From: Lathyrus oleraceus
Lineage: Eukaryota > Streptophyta > Magnoliopsida > Fabales > Fabaceae
Assembly: GCF_024323335.1 (NCBI RefSeq)
Contig: NC_066584.1
Span: 429,078,319 to 429,142,318 of the forward strand
Direction of reading: 5' to 3'
Length of the DNA stretch: 64,000 nt
Below the pieces are notes generated by a model. The model saw only the letters and a list, made by a program, of their open reading frames with translations, made no database searches and had not been told where the DNA came from. The translations under genes and the position numbers were made by a program. Below, piece after piece: positions 32,602 through 44,616 of the stretch. Each line of letters opens with the position of its first letter. Positions within the stretch are counted from its first letter, which is position 1.

Positions 32602-35056
32602 TGTCGCATCCTGCGAAAAATCAACCGGCAAGACTCAAAGAAAAACACACACAGATCCGCCACTGCGCGTTATTTATCCCAAGATAGGGAAAGGAAACGC
32701 TCAGAAAAACCTGGAAAGACATGGTCTCGCGACCAGAGAGAAAGGGTAAGGGAGTCGGTTACGCGAGGGGAAGGTATTAGCACCCCTCACGTCCTAGGTA
32801 CTCCTAGGGATCCACGTTCTAGAATAAAGAATAGGTTGCTAAACATCACACACACACGGGGAATGCAGGTGGGGTTAAGAGGAAAGAGCTCGATAAGGTA
32901 TCGCACCTTATGCCTACATATCTTGTCTGGAACAAGAATCAGAGCCACTGTAGTTCGGCTTACGCACGCCAAACAACACAAAACATCACAAACAAACAAG
33001 GGTGGCAAACATGGAGCCCGACAACCACTTGATGGAATTACGTCAGCATCCGAACCAAAACACACTCACAAGGGCAAACGTGGAGCCCGACAGCCAATCC
33101 TGGGCTTACGTCGGCATCCGAACCCAAAAACACCAAACAACACAAAGCAAACAAACCAACCAACAACAACTGGCTAAGGAGTCGGGGACTCGAGCCTAGC
33201 AAGTGTCAAACAACACACACAAAAAAAGAAAAAGGCGCCCGGAGTGGTCTCGCACGACCACCTGCCTACATACCTCGTCTGGAACGAGGATCAGGGCGAT
33301 GTAGTTCCCCTGAAAGGGACTGAATTACTAGCCAGAACAAAAGGAGACACAACACTAGGGAGACTACGACTCGAGCCTAGATGTTGTCATGCAAAGTCGT
33401 CCCTAAGTTCAGTTTTCTATCCTACTTGCATAAGCAAACTATTCCTATCCAGGAAAGAAGCAAACATACAAGCATACAGAATAATCGAATGAGAACAAGC
33501 ATCTCAAACAAACATGTCAATCAGATATCCACATAGCACCCACTATAGCCAAACAAGGGGCTCAATCAATAGGTTTGACTGCCTCAGCAAGTCGTCTGTA
33601 CAGGCTGGTTTTGTTCTTAACCTCGCCATTACGAGGCTAAGGTGAAGCAGATGAAAGGATGAAGTGAGGATCAGACCTCACAGCTCTTATCCCTAACCAG
33701 GGAGAGCTTCTGACAAATGAGCATGGGTCCATAATGGGGGAACCCTTTTATACTCAGAGACTCTGACACAATGTGCACTGCACAGATCTTGGGCTTTTGA
33801 TCTCAATGCTACAACCACGTAATGGGAGCAAGGAGAAGACTCACAGAATAGTGGGGGATAGATTGCTTATCCCTACCTTCCACCAATTGCCTTATTTAAA
33901 GGACTTTCACCTGCTTGGGCTTAAAAATAAACAACCACAATCATTGCCTCTTAAGGAGGACTTCAGACATTTGCCCGGCCCGGTAACAGCCGGGTCTCCC
34001 AGACTATATGAAGTCAAGAGGACCTACCTCAAGCGGTTTACACAACCGAGCAGCAGCTACCAACCAAGTTCTTAAAAGAACTAGAGCGACTAAAGGTACC
34101 TGTACAAAAGCTAACCAATTAGCAACTCAGACAAACAAACATAAACAACAAGTGTTCAACCAATCAGACTATACAAACTAATGCACAACAAAGCAAGCTC
34201 AAAGCTCAATCCCAAACTTCACAACCTACAAAACAAAGTTGTGTTAGTGTACAAACATCAAACAACATCAATTGAATAGACTTGATTCATTCTCCATACA
34301 CATTGCACCTTTCATCCTGAAAAATCAATCAAATGTTAGCAACTAGACCACTAGGCCAAGCCTAGGGTCCAAAGGCAAGAAAAATTCCTAAACAGCAAGG
34401 TATTCACCAACCAAAGTCAAATTAATGTCAAACAAGAGCCAACACAATTAACCCCATGTCCATATCATTCATTATATTCATTCCATGCACAAAACAATTC
34501 AAACTAGTTCAAATGGAACACAAAACATCCAAACAGAACTATTGCATCCAATTCCATATCAAAACAATTCCAAAAATCCTCAAATAATTTACACATAAAC
34601 AGGACCTAATCAAGGTATGGCACACCAAATTTCAGCTTAATTGGGCAAATGGAACCATGTCAATGAAAATCAACAAAAACAGACACAATTACATGCCCCA
34701 AATCACAACATCAACACATGCTTCCACTTCAAAAATTCATAACTCAATGAAAACAAAAAAGAAATGGATGAGACCAAAACAGGAATGTCACACAATGTGT
34801 CTATTACAAGCATATCAAATTTCATGATTATTCAATACCATATGAGCATTTCACATCAAAATTACAAACATGTACCACATGGACTTGCATATTTGGCTAA
34901 CAGAAATGAAAAATCACAATCAATTTGAAAATGCAATGTAAAATTCCACAAAAATTCATACAACATCTCAACATGTTAATGATTCACCATGCAAAATTTC
35001 ATTTCATTCCAACAAGTATAGGCCACTCAAAAAAATCCAGCAAGTTGACATAATGA

Positions 35057-35079
35057 GGTGTGACACAAATTGTCACACC
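35057..35079 (-). promoter_or_regulatory. Conserved LTR inverted repeat (3' LTR copy)
   Basis: GGTGTGACA and TGTCACACC arms; in element sense identical to the site at 8755-8777 in the solo LTR. Confidence 0.7.
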
Positions 35080-36310
35080 TAAGTTCCAAAATTCATAACT
35101 CAATGATCAGGTATCAAAAACTCATGAAATTTACATGGAAATAAACATCATCCAGTCAACAATCCTCACAAAAATTGTCAAGAATTTATTTGCAAGCATG
35201 TGCATTTCACAATTAAAATGGTAAAGTGTATCAAAATGTCACACATGTGAAACAAACCTAGGTCCATCCAAAAATATACCATGCACAACTTTGACCAATA
35301 GGTCAAAAAAATCCTAGAGTCAACAATAAAGTCAACACAAAAATTTCCACATTTTTCTGAATTTTCTATATTTTCTATGAATTTTTTAAGGTGATTAGGA
35401 TTTTTTAATAATTATTGAAATATGTTAATTAATAAAAATGAAATTGAATATCAGCAGTGGCAATATGGTAAATCATGAGACAATGGCCAAAACGCACAGC
35501 ACAACTTAATGTGCTGGCGCTGCACGATTGGTCCCCCTCCAGCGGGAAACACCATTTAAAAAATGCTCTGCCAATTAACGAATCAAACTGGACAAAATTC
35601 CAGAAACAATCCTCTTCTCCGCGCGGCACTACATTCACGTTCATCATCAACTTCCAAATTCGACTTTGCTCATTTCATCACCAAATTGCGCAAACTAATA
35701 TCCGTTGGAATCGTCTCACCATGTACATCTCAACTATGTAACTAATTCCACTTAAATCCTAACACAGCTCACGGATCGATCGAATAAAGTTTCACATTCA
35801 AAGCTTCGAGTTCAGATTTCTCAACCTATAGTTCACCATTTCTAAAACTAATTACATCATGCTAATCTACATTACATACTCTACAAAACGCATATAATCA
35901 TTCATAAAATCATGACATTCGAATTTTTGAGCACCTGAAATGGCAGCGTTGGAACTGGAGCTTTCAATGTGTTTGGACGCGAAACAGATGCAGAAGGACG
36001 TTGAGGAAAGTGAATCGAATGATAGCTTCAGCTCCAGGTAGCCTCTAATGCTCGAAAATTCCAAAAGCCATGGATGATGCTTGCTTGGATAGTTGAGAAT
36101 CGCGCGGCTTTGGATGTTGAAATGCAAAAACAGATGGAGCATATGATGATTGGAGATTGATGCAACAAGAATTTCCAAGATTGATCAAGAATTGATGAAG
36201 TTCTTTGGATTTGAAGTTTTTGTGTTCTTGAGGAAAACTTGAGAGAATGAAGAGTTTTAGATCTGAATTTTGGTGAAATGAAATTCTGTTATGCTTATCA
36301 GATGATTAAG

Positions 36311-36318
36311 ATTATATA
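36311..36318 (-). promoter_or_regulatory. Candidate TATA box, 3' LTR
   Basis: Minus-strand TATATAAT about 1.4 kb into the LTR, at a depth similar to that in the solo LTR. Confidence 0.4.
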
Positions 36319-37724
36319 TGTGTGCTTAAACCATCTCTTAATCATGTAATTAGCCATTTGGACTTGATTAGTGAAAATGGTAATTTCCAAATGAGGGCAA
36401 AATGGGAAGTTCAAATGCCAGCTCATTGCCACCTATTTGACAGCTCACACACCTTCCAAATGACATGTATGAGCTGTCTCCATTTGTCTCATGCTCATTG
36501 GTTGTGTAATTCTCAATTTCACTATGTATTTGCATTTTGTCCAATTTTACACTTTCATTTTTCAAGCCAAATTCCAAACCACAAGCCTTTGCCATGAAAT
36601 GATGATCCCAACAAATTTTAAATGCCATTTATGAGGTGTAGCAAAAATCCCCACTCAAAAATTCCAATTATTTCACAAGTTGGACAATTTTGCCCTCGGT
36701 CCATTTTAACTGTCCAGTTGAAATTTGACTTTTTGCATGGACCACTTTTGGAAAAATCCAATTATGCACCATGAAAGTACATGTCAAATGGAGTTTGTGC
36801 ATATAAAGAACTTGCAATTTGGACGAACCATGTGGAAGTTATGGCCTCCTGATTATGGGTCATTTCTGAAATTCACTGAGCCATAATTTTCCAACCATAC
36901 ATGGGATTTTCAAGTTCTTGGACTTTTTGGAAAGGTGAGAACAAGATCTACAACTTTCATGTTGAACAATTTTTCATTTGAAGCTTCCTTGGACACGTGG
37001 CTTTGAGGTCAAAACTTTCCATTTTTGGAAACTTCAATTACAAGTCACTTTCTATTTTTGGCAGTTTTTGTCCTGACTTGATTTTCTCCATTCTTAAGCT
37101 TTGAGATGTCAAATAACACTTGTTCCAACATGAATGAAGTGTATCCAACTCATTTCCACCTCCAAATCCATCAGATCATGTACAGTTGACCACAGTTGAC
37201 TTTTCATCTGATAGATGAATCTGGCAATGCATTGATCCAACTGAGCTCCAATCTTCAACTGAAATGGCTCAAGGGTGACACCCTAGCCTCAATAAGCACA
37301 ATATAACCATAGAATGAACCCCATAACCATCATAGACCCCATCTCCTGATTATGCCCTGACTGGCCCAATGCAACTGATTAGGGTTGACCAGTGGTCAAA
37401 ACCCTAATCTCAAGGAATCTGCCTCCATCTCTTAATAAAATCAAACCATGATGATGATGATGTATCATTGCAAACAAGATGAAGACCCATATCCTTTGAG
37501 AATCACAAAACCCTAATTCACAGCCCAATCCTCAGATGGCCAATGATCAGTCAATAAACCCTAGGCTTGCACACTGACTTCCTCATCTTCTGATCAAGAC
37601 TTGGGAAGATGGCTTGCATAATGTAACCACATGATATGCAATATGCAATGCCTAATGACCTAAAATGATATGTACAATGATAATGCTAGTCCCAAGAGAG
37701 GAGGGCAAATTTTGAGGTGTTACA

Positions 37725-37736
37725 GCTGCCCCTATT
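37725..37736 (-). other. Ogre polypurine tract
   Basis: Minus strand AATAGGGGCAGC directly before TGTAACACC of the 3' LTR. Confidence 0.7.
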
Positions 37737-38245
37737 CAATCCACTGTGAACCTGTCGATACGAAATAGCCTCGGCTTTCGGATGATCAGGATGAAGAGTG
37801 ATTGAATACCAAGAACAGACGAACAATTTGCACTCTGATGGGATAATAATTAACAACGCCTGTCAGAATCGGCGAAGAACACAATCTCTGAAAAAACCCG
37901 TCTGGAACGGAGAAAGTCGGCCTGATCACCGAAACAACGTCGACCTGGATACCAAAATAAATGGTAACGCAGGGATAACTATGACATGAACGCCACATCC
38001 GCTGGGGATTGTTATTTTCTTTTTCTGCTTTTCTTGAACCCCGAAACTTTTCTGCTCTTTTTTCTTTTTTCTTTTCTTGAACCCCGAAATTTTCTTCTTT
38101 GCGCAAACGATCCTCGGATCTCTGCATTTGAACCCCATTCTTCTTTCCTTGTGATAACTCCGCTGGCAATCGTCGGAAATAATACCAATCACCACTCTGA
38201 TGGCGACGTATCAGAGGGTACACCTTCAACCAGACACTGACTGAT

Positions 38246-38680
38246 GACCGGGAAGAAACTCGACGTTTACTGGACATCGAACGATGATGTTTTACAGGAC
38301 ACCAAAGAAAACTCGACCAAACATTAAACAATGACTGGGAGAAAACTCGATGTTTACAGGCATCAAACAAGGATGTTGACAGGACATCGAACAAGGATGT
38401 TGACAGGACATCAAACAAGGATGTTGACAGGACATCGAACAATGATGTTTACAGGCATCAAACAATGATGTTGACAGGCATCAAACAATGATGTTTACAG
38501 GCATCAAACAAGGATGTTTACAGGCATCAAACAATGATGTTTACAGGCATCAAACAATGATGTTGACAGGACATCAAACAAGGATCGACCAAACACTTAC
38601 TGATGTCTGGGAAGAAACTCGACGTTTACTGAACATCGAATGATGATGTTTTACAGGACACCAATCAAGCTCGACCAGAC
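38246..38680 (+). repeat. 23-24 bp minisatellite in Ogre 3' UTR, with flanking repeat
   Basis: Ten copies from 38366 to ~38590 alternate between AACAAGGATGTTGACAGGAC and AACAATGATGTTTACAGG types (starts 38366, 38390, 38414, 38438, 38461, 38484, 38507, 38530, 38553, 38577). The block is bracketed by two ~70 bp direct repeats (38246-38320 and 38605-38680, both with GAAGAAACTCGACGTTTACT), suggesting a higher-order unit of ~360 bp. Confidence 0.88.
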
Positions 38681-39119
38681 ACTTACTGATGACTGGGAAA
38701 TACTGTTGTTCCAAACTCACAATGCTGAACTCCTCGGAGTATCGTCTTCACTGTCCAGCAAAACCAATCCTCAAGCGTTAACCACGGCTCGAATCGCGCT
38801 GATCGCGTAACGTCCTCTGATTTTATTTCCATCTCTGTCCGACGGAAACATTTCCTCCAATATCGCACTACTGGGGAACATCGCTGATCTGACGTCATGA
38901 TGCTAAACCCCTCAGAGTAACATCTTCACCATCTGATGAAACCAAACCTCCAAGCGGTAACCACGGCTTGAGACTAGCTGATGCTTGCAATGATGCATGA
39001 TTGATTTTTCTGCGTAATGCTCCATGATCATGGAAATGCTACGCGATTATTTATTTTTCTATGCAATATGCCATGTTATTTTTTCATGATGAATGTATAA
39101 AAAGTATCCCCCTCAAGGG

Positions 39120-39785
39120 ACTCTACTGGGGAGCACGAGACACTCCGTTGAGGAACTCGTCACCGCTCCGATTCCACCCTGCTGGGGAATCACTGCTGTT
39201 GGGAATAAAGCAACCCTTGCTGGGGAAGAACCTCCTTTGCACCCAATCCACTCGAGAAACAGCTGGGGATAAGCACCACCAACGCTCTGTGGGGATACAA
39301 TAGCTCTTGACTTGCCAGGGATATCAAACCTGACTCTCCTTCGAGAAACCCTCACAGATACCTGACGACTTCGCTGGGGAACTGCTCACAGATACTCCGC
39401 TGGGGAAATAGCAATCTCCAGACTCATCTGGGGATGCATCACTCTATCACCTGCTGGGCAACCATCTTGACCCTGCTAGGGAAACAACTGCCACTCCGCT
39501 GGGGACACCCATGCAATCCATAGGTAGAATTAACTCAGCTGGTGATGCAAAAATCCGTCCGCTACGGGAACTTGTTCAATCCACTGGTAGGATGAACACT
39601 GCTGGAGATATATTTCATTGAAACCCGCTCCACTCGGGGATAACAACCTTCAGGCCTGGCTGCTGAGGAAACACCGTTATGAACCTGCCTGGATAACCAT
39701 CCTGACTCGGCTGGGGAAGTTTACAGACCTTGAATCTGCTGGGGAGCTAGTCCTATAACTCTGCTCGAGGACCTAGCTGGGAAAT
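39120..39785 (+). repeat. Interspersed GCTGGGGA motif
   Basis: At least 12 clear copies of (G/T)CTGGGGA plus several one-mismatch forms (GCTGGGCA, GCTAGGGA, GCTGAGGA), spaced about 25-90 bp, on the + strand (antisense to the element). The core matches the right half of the PBS. Confidence 0.7.
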
Positions 39786-40649
39786 GAGGAAAGTTGGTAT
39801 AACACCCGTCGACTCGTCGAACCACGGTATCCACCTCCCAATCTCGTATCGGCTTTCCACTTTTGAGAATTCCCAGACTCGTCTGGACCTTTTCTGCTCC
39901 ATCATCTTGTATTCCCAATCGTTCCGCGCTCGACGAGAGACGTACTCCTGGGATTAATACAGAAATTCGATTTTTCGATTTTGAAGAGTCTTCTTGATTA
40001 ATTTCAAAGGTCGCCGGACGTCTCCCGTCTCTCATCACTTTTCTACCCATTCATCCCCAACGTCCCTGAGCGAACTCTCTGGGGATCCGCTACAAAGCTT
40101 CCACATCACAACCTGCAAGTGAGTGAAGAATATCTAACAGTGCCTGCAAAACAGACCGTCAGATAAAACCGTGCCCCAGGCGTGTCAAGATTTCAACACT
40201 TGGGCCACTCAACCTTCCAAATAAGATTTCAAGCTTCAATCTTATAAGCATGCATTGGAAGGAACCTGTATGTCGTAAAATGCAAAATTCTTTATCAAAA
40301 ATTTCTGGATGTTTTTGCAATCAAAGCGGTAATGAAAAACAAAAACAGAATTATTTGAACGAATGTGCATTTTGTTGATTGAAAAATGTGGCTCAAATTG
40401 AGCAATACAAAGGAAGCAATTCCTGAAAAGGGGTAATTGCACAAAAGGAAAAATCTATCCTAATGGCAATGTGAAACCCGCGATCTCATCGAGTTCCAAC
40501 TTGGTTACACCCCATATGTCCTCAGACTCTCCATGCTTTCTGCCTTCTGAACAAGACGATTCCAACTGATCCCTACCGGGTATTATCCACGAAGCTTTAA
40601 CCAAAGCGCAAACGATCATGCCAGACGCAGTTATTCGTTTCAATCCCTC

Positions 40650-40860
40650 TTTTGCCTGGACCACCCTTTCGGGTTTTCAGTCCACCGGGATACCCCTTTT
40701 TGCCCAAGTCGCCTTCTCAGGTTTTCGACTTGCCGGGTGTACATTTTCCTTTTTTATCCCTAATTTTTGCCCGAACCTTTCTTTCTGTTTTTGGTTCGCC
40801 GGGATGCCCATTTTTGCCTGGACTATTTTGTTCTTTTCGTCCAGCGGGTCGATTTTATAC
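40650..40860 (-). repeat. ~60 bp degenerate repeats near pol end
   Basis: + strand units of the form TTGCC(T/C)(G/A)GAC...TTTTC...CCGGG...CCC(A/T)TTTTTGCC recur about four times (for example TTTTGCCTGGACCACC, TTTTGCCTGGACTATT). Confidence 0.6.
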
Positions 40861-41223
40861 GAAGTATTTTTTAACTGCGTACGCATTCCCAGGGGATGGA
40901 AAATCCTCAACATCCATAGTCGTTAACAACAAGGCTCCGCCAGAGAAAACCTTCTTGACCACGAATGGACCTTCATAATTCGGCGTCCATTTGCCCCTTC
41001 GATCATTTTGAGGAGGAAGGATCCTTTTCAGCACCATATCACCTACGTGATACACCCGAGGTCGTACCCTTCTGTCAAAAGCACGCTTCATCCTTTGCTG
41101 GTACAACTGCCCATGACAGATGGCTGCTAGCCTCTTCTCTTCAATCAAGCTCTCTGAGTGAGAAAGGCGTTTGCCCCAGTAGACGTACGTACCGAAGTAC
41201 AGTACCCAGGATACAAGCTTCAT
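40855..41223 (-). pseudogene. Ogre integrase C-terminal tail
   Basis: Frame reads LIEEKRLAAICHGQLYQQRMKRAFDRRVRPR, then GDMVLKRILPPQNDRRGKW, YEGPFVVKKVFSGGALLL and NAYAVKKYFV, the C-terminal (SH3-like) end of an Ogre-type integrase. The first ~25 residues are unrelated filler. The zinc-binding HHCC and D-D-E catalytic core that should precede it are absent. Confidence 0.85.
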
Positions 41224-41872
41224 ACTTAGCCACCGTCGTTAGTGCATTCAAACGTTATCCTGGCAGCAAAAGCTTATTCACCTTAACCTCCCCATCAGAC
41301 ATCAGAATCCGTTCGGATTCGGGGTCAGGCCCCTCCTCCGGGATCGGTTACTCTCAATCTTTCGATCAGAGCACCTCGAGATGTCCTCATCAGGGAACTC
41401 AAACCTCACAGGTTGACCATCCTCAATGGGTTGCGGAGCGACGTAATCAGACAATACACCCCTTTGATTGCTTTCTGGGAGTATCCCAAATCAGTCAACA
41501 TTCTTTTTGCACTCGCAACCCATCCGGTCGATGCTGGATTCTCACACCCATACTTGATTGGATCCATCTCGGAAATCCACAAAGTGGCATGAACCAGCAT
41601 ACACTGTCTCAGTCGGCGAGCAGCCTATGCCAAAGTACATCAAGTTTTCTCGAGCAGTGAATGTACTGTTTCACAGTCGGTAAACTTTTTGCCAAGGTAA
41701 ATTGCATGCTCTTTTCGACAAGACGCGTCATGCTGACCCAATACACCTCGTAGACCCCTCGAAGGCCGTTAAGTACAGATTACCAATTACTCATTCCACA
41801 GGAGGTATCGGAATCAAAGGTTCCTGCAACTTATTCTTTTTTATTCTTCAATGCCCCTTGGCAATCATTATT
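41224..41872 (-). pseudogene. Ogre RNase H scrap
   Basis: Minus frame 41406-41600 includes LWISEMDPIKYGCENPASTG, corresponding to the RT-RNase H connection of Ogre pol (the M-D-P-(I/L)-KY motif). The rest, including RNase H catalytic residues, is unreadable in any frame. Confidence 0.65.
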
Positions 41873-42511
41873 TCACCTGACCGTTTGATCTTTTTTCAAC
41901 ATCTTGAACATGGGTTCACACGTGGCTGATAGATGGGATGTGAACCATGACAGATAGTTCAATCTATCTATGAAACCACGAACCTCTTTCTTTACTTTTT
42001 CTCGGTTTAGGCATTTCTTATTTATTTTTTTTTTTTTTTTAGCAGGATCGACCTCGATTCTTCTCTTATAATGAACCCCTAGCAGCTTACCGGCCCGCAC
42101 TCTGATAGTGCACTTATCTGAATTCAACCTCAGTCTGAATTATCTCAACCAGTTAACCAACTTGGCCCGGCCTGCCAGATGCCCCACTTCTGCTTGGGAC
42201 TTTGCTATCATGTCATCAACATAGCATTTGATTCCATGATGAATCATATCATGAAACAAAGTCACCATGGCTCTCTGATACAGGCGCTGGCGTTCTACTT
42301 CTTTGGAGGACAGTCTCCTTTCCACGGTAGCTTGTGCACAACGACACCGGTGTTCAACCCTGGCATATCCTGACATGCCCAGGCAGAAGCATCCACATGC
42401 TCTTTCAACAAGGCTACCATTCTGCTCTCGATTCGCCCCTGAAGCGGCCCCGATTTCCCTCCTTCCTGACCTCGGCGGTGCTTGGAAAAACAATCTCAAT
42501 CCGCTCTTCAT
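41873..42511 (-). pseudogene. Ogre reverse transcriptase scrap with YVDD box
   Basis: Frame 42140-42511 ends with FHDMIHHGIKCYVDDMIAKS; the YVDD codons are at 42212-42223. Frame 41873-42127 continues with KCTIRVRAGKLLG, a poly-Lys insert from an expanded T-run (~42026-42044), and VRGFIDRLNYLSWFTSHLSA, the RT thumb region. RT fingers and most of the palm upstream of YVDD are missing, and frames are broken between the pieces. Confidence 0.82.
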
Positions 42512-42939
42512 ACGGCTGAATCACCTTCTCCTCTTGTTTTGACAACCTGGCTAATTCCAGCAGATCACAATCTTCTTCGTCTTCTTCAGCCTGATTGCTC
42601 GGATTGTCGAAGTCATATGAGGTGTAACCAAATCGTTATCAACGAGATCCGGAGAATTATTTTTGAAGTAGGAACGAGACAAAACAAAAGGATGGAAAAA
42701 TGAAAATAAACATTGCCATTTTTATTTGTTTTAAAACTGCAAAAATAAATGAAAAACAGGGAACACCGCTTTTTGACTGAAAAACATCCTTTATTGATGA
42801 TGCAAGAATTCGCAAATTTAAACATGAGGTGGCCCTTACAATGGACCATTACGTGTCGGGCAACACGTAAGGCTTTCATGCAGATAAAACTGAAAACAAG
42901 AAATATTACTCTTCCGAACGAATGACAGTGCTGATCTTG
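42512..42939 (-). other. gag-pol gap of the Ogre element
   Basis: Where protease and the N-terminal half of RT should lie. Only a low-complexity, F/I/L-rich frame (42613-42879) is present; no D-S/T-G protease motif seen. Confidence 0.55.
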
Positions 42940-44616
42940 TTAGGCCTTCCAGCTTCCTGGTACGCACGGCTTTATCCAACCATCAAACTCGCAGTCACTG
43001 ACAGTCTCTCCACCTACTGCGCAGGCGTGATCTGAATCTTCAGTAATTGCACTCACCATCGCCTGACCATGCGCCGGCATGGGATTAGCATTGACATTCG
43101 GTGATGGCGCAAAATTGATAGCCTTAGAGTCCACCAGATCCTGGACAACATTCTTGAATGCTCTACAGCCCTCAATGTTATGCCCCGGTGTTCCAGAATG
43201 AAATTCACACTGGGCGTTCTCATCATAATTGGGTGGCCTCTGATCTGTTCTCATTGGAACCATCGCCCTCGGCTGAACCAACCCGAGATCCATCAACTTT
43301 TTGAACAGAACCGCATATGTCACGGGTGGCTTGTCAAAATAGCGATCAATCCCTTTTCCTCTCATCTGGTACCCGGCTCTCTGTTGAGGTGGCTGACGTT
43401 GCTGTCGTGCAGACTGATTACCAGCAGGGATGGTTACAGCAGCAGTGTGCTGGTAGTAACGATCCCTACCGTGTCCTCCCTGGGCATACACAGCACTCGA
43501 CTCACCTTCATTCTTGCGTTGACCGTTCCCGAATGGCTTCTTCGATCCTGATGATGAAGCAATACCACCCTGGATTTTCCCCATTTTCAGCCAACTTTCA
43601 ATTCTCTCTCCGGCCACCACAATATCGGCAAAGTTGGTTACCGGGCAACCCACCATCCTTTCAGCAAAAACCCCTTGCAGGGTACCCATGAATAGATCAG
43701 ACATTTCCCGATCCACTAGCGGCGGTTGAACTCTGGCAGCCAACTCCCTCCACCTTTGTGCATACTCTTTAAACCCTTCGTTGTTCTTCTGAGACATACC
43801 CTGCAACTGGGTACGACTCGGAGCCATATCAGCATTGAACTGATACTGTTTAAAGAATGCATCTCCAAGATCTTGCCAACTCTTGATGTCAGCAGACTTC
43901 AGCTTGGTATACCACTCCAAGGATCCTCCGGACAGGCTGTCCTGGAAGAAGTACATCCATAGCTTCTGATCAGTCGTGTATGCAGAGATCTTGCGGACAA
44001 ACGCTTGCAGATGGGTTTCAGGGCAAGAACTCCCATTGTACTTGTCAAATGCAGGCGCTTTGAATTTCTGCGGGATCACAATCCCCTCAACTAGCCCCAT
44101 GTTGGACATATTCACCACCCCAGGCGTGGCATAACTCTCCAAGACCTTGATCTTCTCAGCCAGCAGCTGGATCTCCTTGTTCTGAGGTGGAGCACTATAA
44201 GGCACGAAAGGTTCATTTTGCATTGAGAACTGATCAGCCTCTCTATGCTCCTCCTGATCTTCATCGAATCCGTAGAACGGAGGCACCAGATTGTCTCTCT
44301 GATTCTGACTCGGCCCAGGTTGACCACCAGCACCAAATCCAGCAGGATTGTTCACCATCCCCACAGTGGCCCTCTTACTGCCCCCAATACTCTGGTTGGA
44401 GACTCCATCCAGGTTAACCCCACTGTTTGCTGCCGAAGCCCGCTCGAGCTTTTCAACTTTGTCAGCCAAAGCTTTCTGACCAACTGCAAAACCCTGCATG
44501 ATGTTGATCAGCTCAGTCATCTTGTCCTTCAGCTCGAGAAGATCAGCACTGGGAAACTCCATCAGTCGAGGAGTATTGCGTCTGGTGAAGTATCTGTGAG
44601 GACGAGTTGAGTGCAA
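42940..44616 (-). CDS. gag: Ogre-type gag polyprotein
   Basis: Open 558-codon frame, the only long intact gene of this element. N-terminal basic start (STRPHRYFTRRN), coiled coil about residues 24-62, a Pro/Gln/Gly-rich linker, then the retrotransposon gag core at about 195-345 (FDKYNGSSCPETHLQAF, GSLEWYTKLKSADIKSWQDL, FKQYQFNADMAPSRTQL, FKEYAQRWRELAARVQPPL). A basic Arg/Gln stretch (400-425) follows, and a diverged zinc knuckle, C-x2-H-x5-H-x4-C (C470-C484), where the second Cys of CCHC is His. It would form cytoplasmic virus-like particles that package element RNA. It ends in a stop before any protease; in Ogre elements gag-pro is normally separate from RT-RH-INT. An intact gag beside dead pol fits trans-mobilisation. 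Confidence 0.9.
   Translation of the reverse strand: MHSTRPHRYFTRRNTPRLMEFPSADLLELKDKMTELINIMQGFAVGQKALADKVEKLERASAANSGVNLDGVSNQSIGGSKRATVGMVNNPAGFGAGGQPGPSQNQRDNLVPPFYGFDEDQEEHREADQFSMQNEPFVPYSAPPQNKEIQLLAEKIKVLESYATPGVVNMSNMGLVEGIVIPQKFKAPAFDKYNGSSCPETHLQAFVRKISAYTTDQKLWMYFFQDSLSGGSLEWYTKLKSADIKSWQDLGDAFFKQYQFNADMAPSRTQLQGMSQKNNEGFKEYAQRWRELAARVQPPLVDREMSDLFMGTLQGVFAERMVGCPVTNFADIVVAGERIESWLKMGKIQGGIASSSGSKKPFGNGQRKNEGESSAVYAQGGHGRDRYYQHTAAVTIPAGNQSARQQRQPPQQRAGYQMRGKGIDRYFDKPPVTYAVLFKKLMDLGLVQPRAMVPMRTDQRPPNYDENAQCEFHSGTPGHNIEGCRAFKNVVQDLVDSKAINFAPSPNVNANPMPAHGQAMVSAITEDSDHACAVGGETVSDCEFDGWIKPCVPGSWKA

Larger units (their letters stand above)
32602..37724 (-). mobile_element. Ogre 3' LTR
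   Basis: 5,123 bp, minus strand TGTAACACCTC ... GGATGCGACA. By eye about 16-20 substitutions and one 4-bp CA-repeat indel (near 32853) separate it from the 5' LTR. Short ORFs on both strands (for example 32836-33177, 35475-35741) are repeated exactly in the other LTR and are not genes. Confidence 0.92.
37725..40854 (-). other. Ogre 3' untranslated region rich in tandem repeats
   Basis: About 3.1 kb without protein domains. Holds a 23-24 bp minisatellite (38346-38590), an interspersed GCTGGGGA motif (39120-39780) and ~60 bp CGGG-rich repeats (40650-40860). The long frame at 37786-38442 is the minisatellite read through (MFDVLSTSLFDVLSTS). Variable repeats in this place are a known trait of Ogre elements. 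Confidence 0.75.

Noticed and set aside
32836..33177. Pairs of identical ORFs in 32.8-36.6 kb and 46.0-49.8 kb
   Set aside because: These are the two LTRs of one element; identical non-coding DNA gives identical chance ORFs on both strands.
37786..38442. 218-codon minus frame with repeated MFDVLSTSLF
   Set aside because: It is the minisatellite read through in an open phase; composition and position (Ogre 3' UTR) argue against a protein.
38346..38590. Regular 23-24 bp repeats resembling a CRISPR array
   Set aside because: Units are contiguous with no unique spacers, lie in a plant retrotransposon 3' UTR, and no cas-like genes exist.
42613..42879. Hydrophobic 88-codon frame between gag and RT of the Ogre element
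   Set aside because: F/I/L-rich frame from AT-rich DNA; lacks protease or other pol motifs.
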